Shown here: piece by piece, positions 27,675 through 36,570 of the stretch | How the letters are laid out: the number at the start of each line of letters is the position of its first letter | How positions within the stretch are numbered: position 1 is the stretch's first letter | Origin: Allomuricauda sp. TMED12 | GTDB taxonomy: Bacteria; Bacteroidota; Bacteroidia; Flavobacteriales; Flavobacteriaceae | Assembly (NCBI GenBank): GCA_002167435.2 | Contig: NHBR02000122.1 | Span: 1 to 64,000 of the forward strand | Reading direction: 5' to 3' | DNA: 64,000 nucleotides | Notes under the pieces: model-generated | The model's database searches: none | What the model was told of the DNA's origin: nothing | Seen by the model: only the letters and a program-made list of their open reading frames with translations | Program-made: the position numbers and the translations under genes

Positions 27675-27994
27675 AGCTCCGAAGCCGGGTCCCAAAAATA
27701 CTTTTGAAAGTCTACGATTTGATTTTCTTTTACCGGTATTCCCTCATTTTCGAGGAGTTGTTGCATAATATTGCTTCCATCAAAATGGTGTTTGCCCGTT
27801 AACACACCAACTCGATTAACAACACGGTGTGCGGGAACATCTTTTGCCAATGAATTGTTCATGGCCCAACCAACCATACGTGCACTTCGGGCGGCTCCTA
27901 AATATTTTGCAATGGCTCCGTAAGAGGTTACTCTTCCATAGGGGATTTGTTTGGCCACTTCGTACACTTTGTCAAAGAAATTTTTTTGCTCCAT
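27671..27994 (-). CDS. MGMT-family alkyltransferase-like protein without the active cysteine
   Basis: 107 residues, only the DNA-binding domain of O6-alkylguanine transferases. The usual PCHRV is PAHRVVNR here, with Ala55 where the alkyl-accepting cysteine sits, so it cannot repair by itself. In related alkyltransferase-like (ATL) proteins the residue is often Trp and the protein flags O6-alkylguanine for nucleotide excision repair. Cytoplasmic. Adjacent on the same strand to a LysE-type exporter (1 base between). Confidence 0.9.
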   Translation of the reverse strand: MEQKNFFDKVYEVAKQIPYGRVTSYGAIAKYLGAARSARMVGWAMNNSLAKDVPAHRVVNRVGVLTGKHHFDGSNIMQQLLENEGIPVKENQIVDFQKYFWDPASEL

Positions 27995-27995
27995 G

Positions 27996-28631
27996 CTAGC
28001 GGTACATAATTCGAATAAGGGTAATGATAAGCAACAACAACATCAAGGCACTCAAAATATAATTGGAATTCTTTGAAAATCGGTTGGTTTTGGTCTCCAT
28101 TTTATCAAAATAAAAAGTGTAGAGGTACAATACAGAAAATGTACCTGCCCCCGCTGCAACCACAAAAGTTGTAATGTCCTTGGCCTCAAACTTTATCCAC
28201 CCCGCTTCGTTCCACATGGCATTTAACCCACTGTAATAAGGAATGGTCAATAAATTGAGGGCGGCCAATAAAACCCCTTTAAAAAAACTATTCTTTTTAC
28301 TGAGGTTGACCTCTTTTATCGTTTGGGTCTGCATTTTGTTTCGCTTTGCCATAATGAAGAAGTAAATGGCGAAAAAGGCGAAAACAGCTATCGCTATTTT
28401 GAACAAAATATCTATTACCTCAGGGTTTTTGTATAAAAATTTAGAGATATAAACAGCAATATAGGCTTGCACCATAATGGTACTTGAAACTCCCAGGCTA
28501 AAAATAACACCATTCAATTTTCCTTTTTCCACGCTAACTTTGGCCGCATTCATATTGAGCAGGCCCGGTGGCACAGTGGCCATAAAGGCTGCCGAAAATG
28601 TGGCGAAAAAGAGAATGAGTACGTGGGTCAT
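27996..28631 (-). CDS. LysE-family exporter
   Basis: 211 residues, six hydrophobic helices. PPGLLNMNAAKVSVEKGK near the N-terminus matches the LysE/RhtB translocator pattern. These proteins export amino acids or related small molecules across the inner membrane; substrate unknown. It lies between trmB and the ATL gene on the same strand with gaps of 3 and 1 bases, so they form one operon. Confidence 0.85.
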   Translation of the reverse strand: MTHVLILFFATFSAAFMATVPPGLLNMNAAKVSVEKGKLNGVIFSLGVSSTIMVQAYIAVYISKFLYKNPEVIDILFKIAIAVFAFFAIYFFIMAKRNKMQTQTIKEVNLSKKNSFFKGVLLAALNLLTIPYYSGLNAMWNEAGWIKFEAKDITTFVVAAGAGTFSVLYLYTFYFDKMETKTNRFSKNSNYILSALMLLLLIITLIRIMYR

Positions 28632-28634
28632 TGG

Positions 28635-29303
28635 TTAGTTGATCCTAAATTGGATATAGGTAATTGGTTTTCCGTTTTCAAGATACTGATTTTCATAGAA
28701 AGTCTGAATCTCAAGAACTTCGGAAGGACTTCCCTCGTTTTTATAGACGTCGTGATTGGCATATAAAATTTCGTGCCCCAAACCTTGTAAAAGCCCTAGT
28801 GTATAGCCGTGCATGTACTCGCTATCGGTCTTTAGGTTTATAATGCCGTTGGGTTTCAGAATTTTTTTATACCGTTCCAAAAACACAGGATTTGTCATCC
28901 TATGCTTGGTACGTTTGTACTTTATTTGTGGATCGGGGAAGGTTATCCAGATTTCGCTCACTTCTCCTTCTCCAAAAAGATGGTCCACCAGTTCAATTTG
29001 GGTGCGTAAAAATGCAACGTTGTCCAATTCTTGCTCCACAGCAGTCTTTGCACCTCGCCAAAATCGTGCTCCTTTTATATCTATTCCAATATAGTTTCTG
29101 TTCGGGTTCATTTGGGCTAGCCCTACCGTGTATTCGCCCTTGCCGCAACCTAATTCCAATACAATTGGATTGTAGTTGCCAAAAAAGGATGCCCAATTAC
29201 CCTTATACTTGAAACCAGCCATAACATCTTCGCGTTCGGGCTGCACCACATTCGCAAATGTTTCGTTCTCTTTGAACCTTTTCAGTTTGTTCTTACTTCC
29301 CAC
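28635..29303 (-). CDS. trmB: tRNA (guanine-N7)-methyltransferase
   Basis: 222 residues. The SAM-binding motif VLELGCGKGEYTVGLA, NYIGIDIKGARFWRGA, and the TrmB signature ITFPDPQIKYKRTKHRMTN are present. Methylates G46 in the variable loop of tRNAs. Normal family length. First gene of a minus-strand operon with the LysE exporter and ATL protein, and divergent from a glycosyltransferase. Confidence 0.95.
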   Translation of the reverse strand: MGSKNKLKRFKENETFANVVQPEREDVMAGFKYKGNWASFFGNYNPIVLELGCGKGEYTVGLAQMNPNRNYIGIDIKGARFWRGAKTAVEQELDNVAFLRTQIELVDHLFGEGEVSEIWITFPDPQIKYKRTKHRMTNPVFLERYKKILKPNGIINLKTDSEYMHGYTLGLLQGLGHEILYANHDVYKNEGSPSEVLEIQTFYENQYLENGKPITYIQFRIN

Positions 29304-29388
29304 TTTCGTATCTAATTGAGCAAAAAATTAATGATTTGGCAAAACTAAGGAAATCTAAAAGCAATTCGCATTTTGTTTTTTTGCTGTC

Positions 29389-30519
29389 ATGAATTCTTCC
29401 AAACGTATTCTGGTTGCTCCATTAAATTGGGGGCTTGGGCATGCCACTAGGTGCATACCGATTATTCGTGAATTATTGCATCAAGGGCATCGGCCGTTTA
29501 TTGCTTCAGATGGGGTGGCCCTAACTCTGCTCAAAAAAGAATTTCCCGATTTGCCGGCTTTTGAACTGCCCTCCTACAAAATATCATATGCGGAAAAGGG
29601 CAAGAATTTTAAAATCAAAATGATTTGGGATTCACCCAAGGTACTCAAAGCCATTGCCAAGGAAAAGAAAGCAGTGAAGCGTCTGGTAAAAGAGCATGAT
29701 TTAGAGGGGATTATTTCGGATAACCGATTGGGTGCTTATTACAAAAAAGTCCCTTGTGTATTCATCACCCACCAACTCAATGTGCTCTCTGGAAATACAA
29801 CTTGGATGAGCTCCAAAGCCCATCAAAAGATCATAAAAAAGTTTGATGCTTGCTGGGTTCCGGATGTAAAGGAAAAACCGAATTTAACGGGAAAGTTGGG
29901 CCATCTAAAAAAATCCAAGTTGTACATTGCGTATTTGGGACCTTTGAGCCGATTTGAGAAAAAAGAGGCTCCAATAATCAATGATTTGATGGTGTTGCTC
30001 TCCGGTCCTGAACCGCAACGGACAATGCTGGAAGAAAAACTGCTGGAAGAACTTCATGAGTTCGAAGGCAACATCCTTTTTGTTAAGGGGAAGATTGAAG
30101 AAGACCAGGTACGGGAAGAAATCGAAATACCCCATGGTAAAATTCTACACTATAATTTCATGAAATCCGATGAACTAGAGCAAGCTTTGAACCAAAGTGA
30201 CAAAGTACTCTGCAGGTCGGGGTACACCACCGTAATGGATCTCGCGAAGTTAGAAAAGAAGGCATTTTTCATACCTACTCCCGGTCAGTACGAACAAGAA
30301 TATTTAGCCAAACGGATGCAAAAGCAAGGTCTTGTTCCATATAGCAATCAGGAAGACTTCAAATTAAACTATTTATCCAGAATAGATGAGTTTGACGGCT
30401 TAACTCAATTTGAATCGGTTGTGGATTTTTCTTCGTTATTCGAAGTTTTCTCCGTGGCAGAAGCTTTTTCTAAAGTAAAGGAGAACTCGGAACCTACATC
30501 CACTTCACTCTCTACGTAG
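29389..30519 (+). CDS. Glycosyltransferase of the MurG/GT28-like fold
   Basis: 376 residues. The N-terminus ILVAPLNWGLGHATRCIPII has the glycine-rich donor-side loop of GT-B enzymes. DKVLCRSGYTTVMDLAKLEKKAFFIPTPGQYEQEYLA is the C-terminal nucleotide-sugar site, described here by its Gly-Thr and PTPGQ-EQ residues. Probably adds a sugar to a lipid or glycan in the cytoplasm. Its last 115 bases overlap the convergent histidine kinase gene, which is unusual. Confidence 0.82.
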   Translation: MNSSKRILVAPLNWGLGHATRCIPIIRELLHQGHRPFIASDGVALTLLKKEFPDLPAFELPSYKISYAEKGKNFKIKMIWDSPKVLKAIAKEKKAVKRLVKEHDLEGIISDNRLGAYYKKVPCVFITHQLNVLSGNTTWMSSKAHQKIIKKFDACWVPDVKEKPNLTGKLGHLKKSKLYIAYLGPLSRFEKKEAPIINDLMVLLSGPEPQRTMLEEKLLEELHEFEGNILFVKGKIEEDQVREEIEIPHGKILHYNFMKSDELEQALNQSDKVLCRSGYTTVMDLAKLEKKAFFIPTPGQYEQEYLAKRMQKQGLVPYSNQEDFKLNYLSRIDEFDGLTQFESVVDFSSLFEVFSVAEAFSKVKENSEPTSTSLST

Positions 30520-31499
30520 ATTTTTTCGCCATGTGCCTCCACAATGTGCTTCACAATGGAGAGCCCAAGACCTGAACCGCCTTCCGTTCGGCTACCACTT
30601 TGGTCTACACGGTAAAACCGTTCAAAAAGCCTCGGGATGTGCTGCTTTGGGATTCCGCCACCATTGTCAGTAACCCGCACAATCACTTTGTTTTTGATAA
30701 GATTCTCTACACTTACTTCGGTAGTTCCTTTAGGTAGGCCATACTTGATGGAATTGACCAATAAATTACTGATCACCTGTTGTATTTTATCCTTATCCGC
30801 ATTCACATAAATAGGTTCGGGATACTCCATATCAAAAGTGAGCGAAATTTCCTTTTTAGCAGCTTTCATCTCCAAAAGGTCAAATGTATTTTGAATCAAC
30901 TCAATGATATCAAAATCCTCTCGTTCCAACTTTAATTCACCAGCTTCAAGTTTGGTGATCAGGTCAAGGTCTTTTACAATATAAATTAAACGTTCCACCC
31001 CTTTGCTGGCACGTTGGAGGTATTTTTTTCGAAGCTTTTTATCCTTCATGGCCCCATCCAACAAAGTCAGAATATAACCCTGCACTGTAAAGAGTGGTGT
31101 TTTTAGTTCATGGGAAACATTGCCCAAAAAATCCTTTCTGTACTCTTCCCGAATTTTAAGGGTATCAATTTCTATTTTCTTTCCTTCGGCAAACTTTTCT
31201 ATTTCTTCTACCAAAGTCCTCATATCGGTGGTTACGGGTTTGGAAGAAAAGGATGATGATTCCAAAAGGGACACATCATCATAAATTCTTTTGATACGTC
31301 GGTAGATAAACCGTTCCACTCGTATTTGGATGATGACAAAACAAATGGCAAAACAAATGAGTGCAAAAAGTATGGTATGTGGCCAGTCTATATGTTCAAG
31401 GTCCATATGGAACCCCACGAACACGGCTGTGACCAAAAGCGTAATAACTAACGAAGACCTTAAGGCAAACTTGTATGATTTCCTTAACTTAATGGCCAT
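30405..31499 (-). CDS. PhoR-like sensor histidine kinase
   Basis: 364 residues. Two membrane helices (about 14-30 and 43-60) enclose only a very short outside loop, as in PhoR-type sensors that read a transporter state. The H box is SHELKTPL with H130; N box NLLVNSIKYG; G boxes DNGGGIP and GSGLGLSIVKH. The ATG overlaps the response-regulator stop by one base (TAATG). The C-terminal tail and last strand overlap the glycosyltransferase gene. Symbol withheld; PhoR assignment rests on layout and neighbours. Confidence 0.88.
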   Translation of the reverse strand: MAIKLRKSYKFALRSSLVITLLVTAVFVGFHMDLEHIDWPHTILFALICFAICFVIIQIRVERFIYRRIKRIYDDVSLLESSSFSSKPVTTDMRTLVEEIEKFAEGKKIEIDTLKIREEYRKDFLGNVSHELKTPLFTVQGYILTLLDGAMKDKKLRKKYLQRASKGVERLIYIVKDLDLITKLEAGELKLEREDFDIIELIQNTFDLLEMKAAKKEISLTFDMEYPEPIYVNADKDKIQQVISNLLVNSIKYGLPKGTTEVSVENLIKNKVIVRVTDNGGGIPKQHIPRLFERFYRVDQSGSRTEGGSGLGLSIVKHIVEAHGEKIYVESEVDVGSEFSFTLEKASATEKTSNNEEKSTTDSN

Positions 31500-32185
31500 T
31501 AGAGTACAAACTTATACCCCACGCCTTTTACGGTTTTAAAGTGGTGATCACCTATTTTCTCGCGCAATTTTCTAATATGAACATCTATGGTCCGGCCTCC
31601 AACAACTACTTCGTTGCCCCAAACTTTGTCCAAAATTACTTCGCGTTTAAACACTTTGTTGGGTTTTGAGGTCAATAGGGACAGTAATTCAAATTCTTTT
31701 CTGGGAAGTACCATTTCCTGCCCATCATTCACAATTTTGTATTCCTCCCTGTTAATGACTATCTCACCCACCTTAACTATATCTTCCACCTCTTTCTTGT
31801 CATCCTTCAACCTTCGCAACAAGGCTTTTACCTTGCTCACCAATACTTTGGGCTTTATAGGCTTGGTAATATAATCGTCCGCACCGGCATCAAATCCGGC
31901 CACTTGGGAATAATCTTCCCCACGGGCAGTTAAAAATGCAATAATGGTATTATCCAATCCAGGTGTATTCCGGATAACTTCGCATGCTTCAATACCATCC
32001 ATTTCCGGCATCATAACATCCATAATAATCAGGTGCGGGCTCTTCTTTTTGGCCTTGGCCACACCTTCCACACCGTTTTTGGCGGTAAAGACTTCATAAC
32101 CCTCAGAGGAAAGATTATAGCTTATAATTTCCAGAATATCAGGTTCATCGTCAACCAGTAGAATCTTAATGTCCTTGTTTTTCAT
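31499..32185 (-). CDS. OmpR/PhoB-family response regulator
   Basis: 228 residues. Receiver domain 1-120 with acidic pair D12-D13, phospho-acceptor D56 in IIMDVMMPE, and K108 in TKPIKP. The C-terminal winged helix (~130-228) has EFELLSLL and GGRTIDVHIRKLREKIG, as in PhoB. It is co-transcribed with the PhoR-like kinase. Tandem 11-base-spaced repeats in the adjacent divergent region match what a PhoB dimer would bind. Confidence 0.92.
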   Translation of the reverse strand: MKNKDIKILLVDDEPDILEIISYNLSSEGYEVFTAKNGVEGVAKAKKKSPHLIIMDVMMPEMDGIEACEVIRNTPGLDNTIIAFLTARGEDYSQVAGFDAGADDYITKPIKPKVLVSKVKALLRRLKDDKKEVEDIVKVGEIVINREEYKIVNDGQEMVLPRKEFELLSLLTSKPNKVFKREVILDKVWGNEVVVGGRTIDVHIRKLREKIGDHHFKTVKGVGYKFVL

Positions 32186-32238
32186 GGGATGGTATTTCTA
32201 TGTTAATCACCCAAATGTAAAGATAATACACTTACGGG

Positions 32239-32343
32239 ATAAACACTTAACGTTCATTTAATCTAGTAACATTATTGTAACAGAACTGAAATAAACACTT
32301 AACATATAACTAACACCGCTTTTACACCTCCCCCGTTTCTTTG
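32239..32343 (+). promoter_or_regulatory. Candidate PHO-box region with 11-bp spaced direct repeats
   Basis: Three repeat pairs, each spaced exactly 11 bases: CTTAAC 32246 / TTTAAT 32257, AGTAAC 32265 / TGTAAC 32276, and CTTAAC 32298 / ACTAAC 32309. A 13-base string ATAAACACTTAAC is exactly duplicated at 32239 and 32291. A -7-like TTTCTTTG lies at 32336-32343, so the last pair covers the -33 region, where PhoB activates in other bacteria. Repeats are seen; binding by the adjacent PhoB-like regulator is inferred. Confidence 0.55.
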
Positions 32344-32371
32344 CCCCAAAATTAATCCTACAGAGCAACGT

Positions 32372-35197
32372 ATGAAAACATATTTAATATTGGCCTTTTC
32401 TTTTTTCACTTTAATGCTATCGGCACAGCAGAATGGTAGCGTTGTTGGAAAACTTACAGATAAGGAACTTAATGACGATCCGCTACCTTTTGCCAATGTC
32501 TTGATAAAAGGAACCACTATGGGTACTACTTCGGATTTTGATGGCCTTTTCCAGATTGCAGATGTTGAACCAGGAACCTACACTTTAGTATTTAGTTTCT
32601 TGGGATATGAAACTTTGGAAATCCCAAATGTTGTGGTCGAGGCCGGAAAAGTTACCGAAATAAATGCTGGTCTTGGGGCCAGTAGCGTGGGACTGGATGA
32701 AGTTGTAGTGACCACTACGGCAAGTAAAGACTCTGAGATTGCCTTATTGCTACAGCAAAAAAATGCTTTGGTAATGCAGGAGGCCATTAGTGCCGAGGCC
32801 CTTACCTTAAAAGGTATAGACGATGCCGCTGCTGCCGTAGCTCAAATTTCAGGTATTTCCAAACAACAAGGTTCCAGTAACGTTTATGTAAGAGGTTTGG
32901 GCGACCGTTACCAAAACACTACCATGAACGGATTGTCCCTACCATCCAACGATGTAAACAAAAAGAACATCAACCTAGATCTTTTTGGTTCCAGTATTAT
33001 TGAAAATGTAGCCGTTAGCAAAGCATATAGTCCAACTTTTTATGGGGATTTTGCCGCAGGTAACGTAAATGTGGATTCCAAGGAATACACGGGAGATGGA
33101 TACCTTGAAGTAGCTCTTGGCGGAGGAATCAACACCAACGCCGCTGGTGAAGAATTCTTGAAGAGCGAGGGAACCAGTGACTTTGGTTTTTACAACAGAT
33201 ATGATAACGACCCGTTTGCAGTTGTGCTATCCCACGGTGTAGATCCAGAATCCACTTGGGAGCCTATAAATGTTTCCGGTGCCATTGAGGGTGGGTATTC
33301 TTTCAATTTTAACGATGACAAATCAAGATTAAGCTTTTTTGGAGCGGCAAGTTTCTCCAATGGATTCGAAATCTGGGAAGGTCCTGCACGTGATTTCACC
33401 AATGTTTTGAAGATTGATTTTCCAAATGTTCGTGAGTACGCTTACAAAACAACTACAACCGCATTAGCAAATGTATCGTACAGAATCAACAGCGAAAACA
33501 AGATCAAGTTCAACTCCCTTTTTGTAAATAGTGCCGCCGACCGTGTTGGATACTACGGTGTAAATGGACAAGGCACCAATAGGGATGCCATATTGAATAC
33601 GGATGAAGGTTTCTATGTGATGAACGTTCAGTTCAATCAGGATATGATTTTTGTAAACCAGTTGACAGGTCAGCACATTTTTGATGAAAAATTGACTTTT
33701 GATTGGGGCGTAGGTTTCAACAAAGTCTTCTCTGATGAACCGGACAGAAAGCGTATCACTTTGGAGAACTACCAGTTCGCTCTGGATAACGACAATACAA
33801 CAAATCCAGTTTTCTACACAAACATTCCATTTGACAACCAAAGGTTTTTCCAAAGCATAGAAGACGATGAATTGAACAGCTTTATGAACCTTGGCTATCA
33901 AGCTTCGGAAAAAGTGAAATTCAACTTTGGATACAACGGAAGAAGAAAAGAACGTAGGTTCAACAGTATAAGGTATGGTTATGATATCCAAGACAGAGAT
34001 AACACACCTATTACAGATGTCAACAACTTTAATTCTATTTTCCATTATACCAACATCAACATTCCTGATGGGGAAGGATTGTGGAACACTTTGGTTTTGA
34101 ATCCAATTAGCAACGAAATCGGAAATACCAACAGACCTGGACTTCCTGAAAATACCTATAAAGGGAACTTGGATATCCATGCACTTTATGCAACTGCCGA
34201 ATTAGGTCTTACCGATAAATTGAGCATTGTTCCTGGTTTGCGCGTCGAATCATATAGTCAAAAAGTAGTTTATGACGTAATCAACATCAGTGCTACCGAT
34301 CCAGGGTTTAGGGAAGTTTATGAAAACATCTTCTTACCTAGTTTAAATGCCAAGTATTCCCTTACCGAAAACTCCAACCTTAGGGCGAGTTTCAGTAAAA
34401 CAGCATCTTTCCCTGAGTTCAAGGAAGCCGCCCCATTTGTTTACGAGTCCGTAACACAAAGAGTTGGTGGTAACCCAGACCTTTTGGGAGGTCTTGACGG
34501 AAATGGACCAACATATTCGGATATCTACAACTACGACCTTAAATATGAATGGTTCTTGGAAAGAGGTGAAATTATCTCTTTGGCCGCTTTTGCCAAAACC
34601 ATCAAAGACCCGGTTAACCGAGTGGTTGCAGCCGATGCAACGGGTACACAACGTTATTTTAGAACTGGGGAACAAGCCGATGTGTATGGAGTTGAGCTGG
34701 AATTGCGTAAAAATCTGCTTATGGATGCCGACGAAAATGCAATTCTATCTGCTGGACTTAATGCAGCCTATACCCATACAGAACAAGACTTAAGAGATAT
34801 TCCTGCAGGATCCGAAAACACCTTCGGAACTTCTTTCGATAGGGATTCAGATGAACTGGAAGGCGCATCACCATTTATTGTAAACGCCGACTTGAACTAT
34901 AGCCCGGTATTCGGAAACTATAGACCAAAAGCTACGGTAGCTTTCTCTTATTTCTCTGACCGAATCTTCTCCTTGGGAGCAGGTAGTTTGGGAAATATTG
35001 TAGAAAGGGCCGTACCTACATTAAATTTTGTGTGGCAGAATGCTATCGGAGAACACTTCGAAGCCAACCTTTCTGCAAAAAACATTTTAGATCCGGACAT
35101 CTCCTTGGTTAGGGAAGGAACCGGAATCGGAGATGTTATCATACGTGAGTATAACCTTGGGGTTAACGTTGGGCTAACCCTTAAATATAAATTTTAA
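32372..35197 (+). CDS. TonB-dependent outer-membrane receptor
   Basis: 941 residues. Signal peptide (MKTYLILAFSFFTLMLSAQQ), then a carboxypeptidase-regulatory-like domain (~24-105; FANVLIKGTTMGTTSDFDG), plug domain (~130-235; VYVRGLGDRYQNTTMNGLSLP) and a 22-strand-type barrel ending in LKYKF. Imports a ligand across the outer membrane using TonB energy. It is divergent from the PhoB/PhoR-like pair, with candidate PhoB sites in front, and 21 bases upstream of a surface lipoprotein gene. A phosphate-containing ligand is a reasonable guess, not shown. Confidence 0.93.
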   Translation: MKTYLILAFSFFTLMLSAQQNGSVVGKLTDKELNDDPLPFANVLIKGTTMGTTSDFDGLFQIADVEPGTYTLVFSFLGYETLEIPNVVVEAGKVTEINAGLGASSVGLDEVVVTTTASKDSEIALLLQQKNALVMQEAISAEALTLKGIDDAAAAVAQISGISKQQGSSNVYVRGLGDRYQNTTMNGLSLPSNDVNKKNINLDLFGSSIIENVAVSKAYSPTFYGDFAAGNVNVDSKEYTGDGYLEVALGGGINTNAAGEEFLKSEGTSDFGFYNRYDNDPFAVVLSHGVDPESTWEPINVSGAIEGGYSFNFNDDKSRLSFFGAASFSNGFEIWEGPARDFTNVLKIDFPNVREYAYKTTTTALANVSYRINSENKIKFNSLFVNSAADRVGYYGVNGQGTNRDAILNTDEGFYVMNVQFNQDMIFVNQLTGQHIFDEKLTFDWGVGFNKVFSDEPDRKRITLENYQFALDNDNTTNPVFYTNIPFDNQRFFQSIEDDELNSFMNLGYQASEKVKFNFGYNGRRKERRFNSIRYGYDIQDRDNTPITDVNNFNSIFHYTNINIPDGEGLWNTLVLNPISNEIGNTNRPGLPENTYKGNLDIHALYATAELGLTDKLSIVPGLRVESYSQKVVYDVINISATDPGFREVYENIFLPSLNAKYSLTENSNLRASFSKTASFPEFKEAAPFVYESVTQRVGGNPDLLGGLDGNGPTYSDIYNYDLKYEWFLERGEIISLAAFAKTIKDPVNRVVAADATGTQRYFRTGEQADVYGVELELRKNLLMDADENAILSAGLNAAYTHTEQDLRDIPAGSENTFGTSFDRDSDELEGASPFIVNADLNYSPVFGNYRPKATVAFSYFSDRIFSLGAGSLGNIVERAVPTLNFVWQNAIGEHFEANLSAKNILDPDISLVREGTGIGDVIIREYNLGVNVGLTLKYKF

Positions 35198-35218
35198 TTC
35201 TTTCTAAATTTCTGACAA

Positions 35219-36418
35219 ATGAAAAACAAGTTTTTATTTTTAGGTATAGCCGCTGCACTATTCATTGCATGTGAAGCTGACGATACCTCTGATATTGTTA
35301 TCAACGATAGCAGTGTTACAAACAATACCACCAACAATACGACCGGAGGTGGCTCAGAGACCACTACTGTAAACCTTAGTGGTGTTTATACCACAGATTT
35401 GACTTTGAATCCGGACATTGAATACATTGTTACTGGTCCCGTTCTTATTGCAAGTGGAGCAACTTTTACGGTTCCTGCTGGTATGACTATTAAAGCTGAG
35501 CCCGTTGGTGTAAATGCTTACATTGCTATTCAACAAGGTGCGAAAATCGAAGCTAACGGTACTGCAGCCAATCCAATTGTATTTACTTCGAATGCTGCTG
35601 CTCCTAGTTCTGGTAACTGGGGAGGTATTGTTCTTTGTGGTAGGGCTCCTATCAACTCCACTGCAGATGGTTCTACCGATACTGCAACTACTGAGGTTGG
35701 TGGTCTTTCTTATGGTGGAAATGTTTCTGATGATGATTCTGGAAGCATTCAATATGTTCGTATCGAGTATGCAGGTGGTGCCATTGATGGTAACGCTGAG
35801 CTGAACAGCCTTTCCGTATACGCTGTAGGTACTGGTACCGTTATTGATTACGTTGAGGCCTATGAAGGCTCTGATGATGGCTTCGAATTCTTTGGTGGTA
35901 CTGTTGAAGCAAGCCACTTGGTTGTGGTAAACTCTGAAGATGATTCCATCGACTGGACTGAAGGCTTTATTGGTTCCATTACTGATGCTTATGTTCAGCA
36001 CGGTACTAGCCATGACAAAGCTTTCGAATGTGACGGTTACAACACAGACTTTAGCAACGTAGGTGGTTACTTCTCTGCACCTACCGTAACTAATGTTACT
36101 ATTGTTGGTGCAAACGATGGAACTAGCGAAGCTATAAGACTTAGAGCTGGTACTCAAGGTACTTTCAACAATATTGTTTTCAACGATTTCGACGAAGCAT
36201 TTGATTTGGATGGTGATGCAGGTGACAACCCAACGGGTCAAGGTGTATTGGACGACCTATTGAATGCTGTTGATGCAACCTTCAACAACGTTACCACTAA
36301 CATGAAAAACGATACTGGTTTTGTATTCGACGAAGCTGATTTCATTACAGGTGAAGGTAACGGTACAGGTACCGATATAGCTACTTGGGGAGCTGGTTGG
36401 ACCGTTGGTATAAACTAG
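35219..36418 (+). CDS. Repeat-rich surface lipoprotein, partner of the TonB receptor
   Basis: 399 residues. Lipoprotein signal with Cys18 (AALFIAC), then a Thr/Asn-rich linker, then a repetitive strand-rich body, probably a right-handed beta-helix (ATFTVPAGMTIKAEPVG, GNWGGIVLCGRAPIN, GFEFFGGTVEASHLVVVN, AFDLDGDAGDNPTG). No SusD helical fold. It directly follows the receptor gene and ends with a strong terminator, so the two form one unit. Likely an outer-leaflet binding partner or cap. I recall related proteins sitting beside TonB receptors in other Flavobacteria. Confidence 0.78.
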   Translation: MKNKFLFLGIAAALFIACEADDTSDIVINDSSVTNNTTNNTTGGGSETTTVNLSGVYTTDLTLNPDIEYIVTGPVLIASGATFTVPAGMTIKAEPVGVNAYIAIQQGAKIEANGTAANPIVFTSNAAAPSSGNWGGIVLCGRAPINSTADGSTDTATTEVGGLSYGGNVSDDDSGSIQYVRIEYAGGAIDGNAELNSLSVYAVGTGTVIDYVEAYEGSDDGFEFFGGTVEASHLVVVNSEDDSIDWTEGFIGSITDAYVQHGTSHDKAFECDGYNTDFSNVGGYFSAPTVTNVTIVGANDGTSEAIRLRAGTQGTFNNIVFNDFDEAFDLDGDAGDNPTGQGVLDDLLNAVDATFNNVTTNMKNDTGFVFDEADFITGEGNGTGTDIATWGAGWTVGIN

Positions 36419-36443
36419 TAGAATATTCCATAAAATATAAAGG

Positions 36444-36472
36444 GCCCTCGACTTATCGAGGGCTTTTTTTTT
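36444..36472 (+). terminator. Intrinsic terminator after the receptor/lipoprotein unit
   Basis: Perfect 7-base stem GCCCTCG / CGAGGGC around a 6-base loop, followed by a run of nine T. Confidence 0.9.
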
Positions 36473-36535
36473 GCATTTCATCGAAAAGTAACCCCCTATT
36501 CGTCAAACGGTTCCGTTTTCGCAATGCAATTTTTA

Positions 36536-36543
36536 TATATTTG
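36536..36543 (+). promoter_or_regulatory. Candidate -7 box for the first T9SS mini-protein
   Basis: TATATTTG is an exact TAnnTTTG match, 27 bases before ATG 36571 and after the upstream terminator, so the small gene has its own promoter. Confidence 0.5.
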
Positions 36544-36570
36544 TGGCATACCGTTTGTATCCATTAACGT

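Noticed and set aside
33464-34180. Open frame of 238 codons antisense to the TonB receptor
   Set aside because: The receptor is plainly real here, and the antisense product has no recognisable motif or signal.
35354-36241. Long open frame (295 codons) antisense to the surface lipoprotein gene
   Set aside because: Its product is dominated by Asn, Ser, Thr and Cys with no domain pattern, a by-product of the repetitive Thr/Asn/Gly-rich sense gene.
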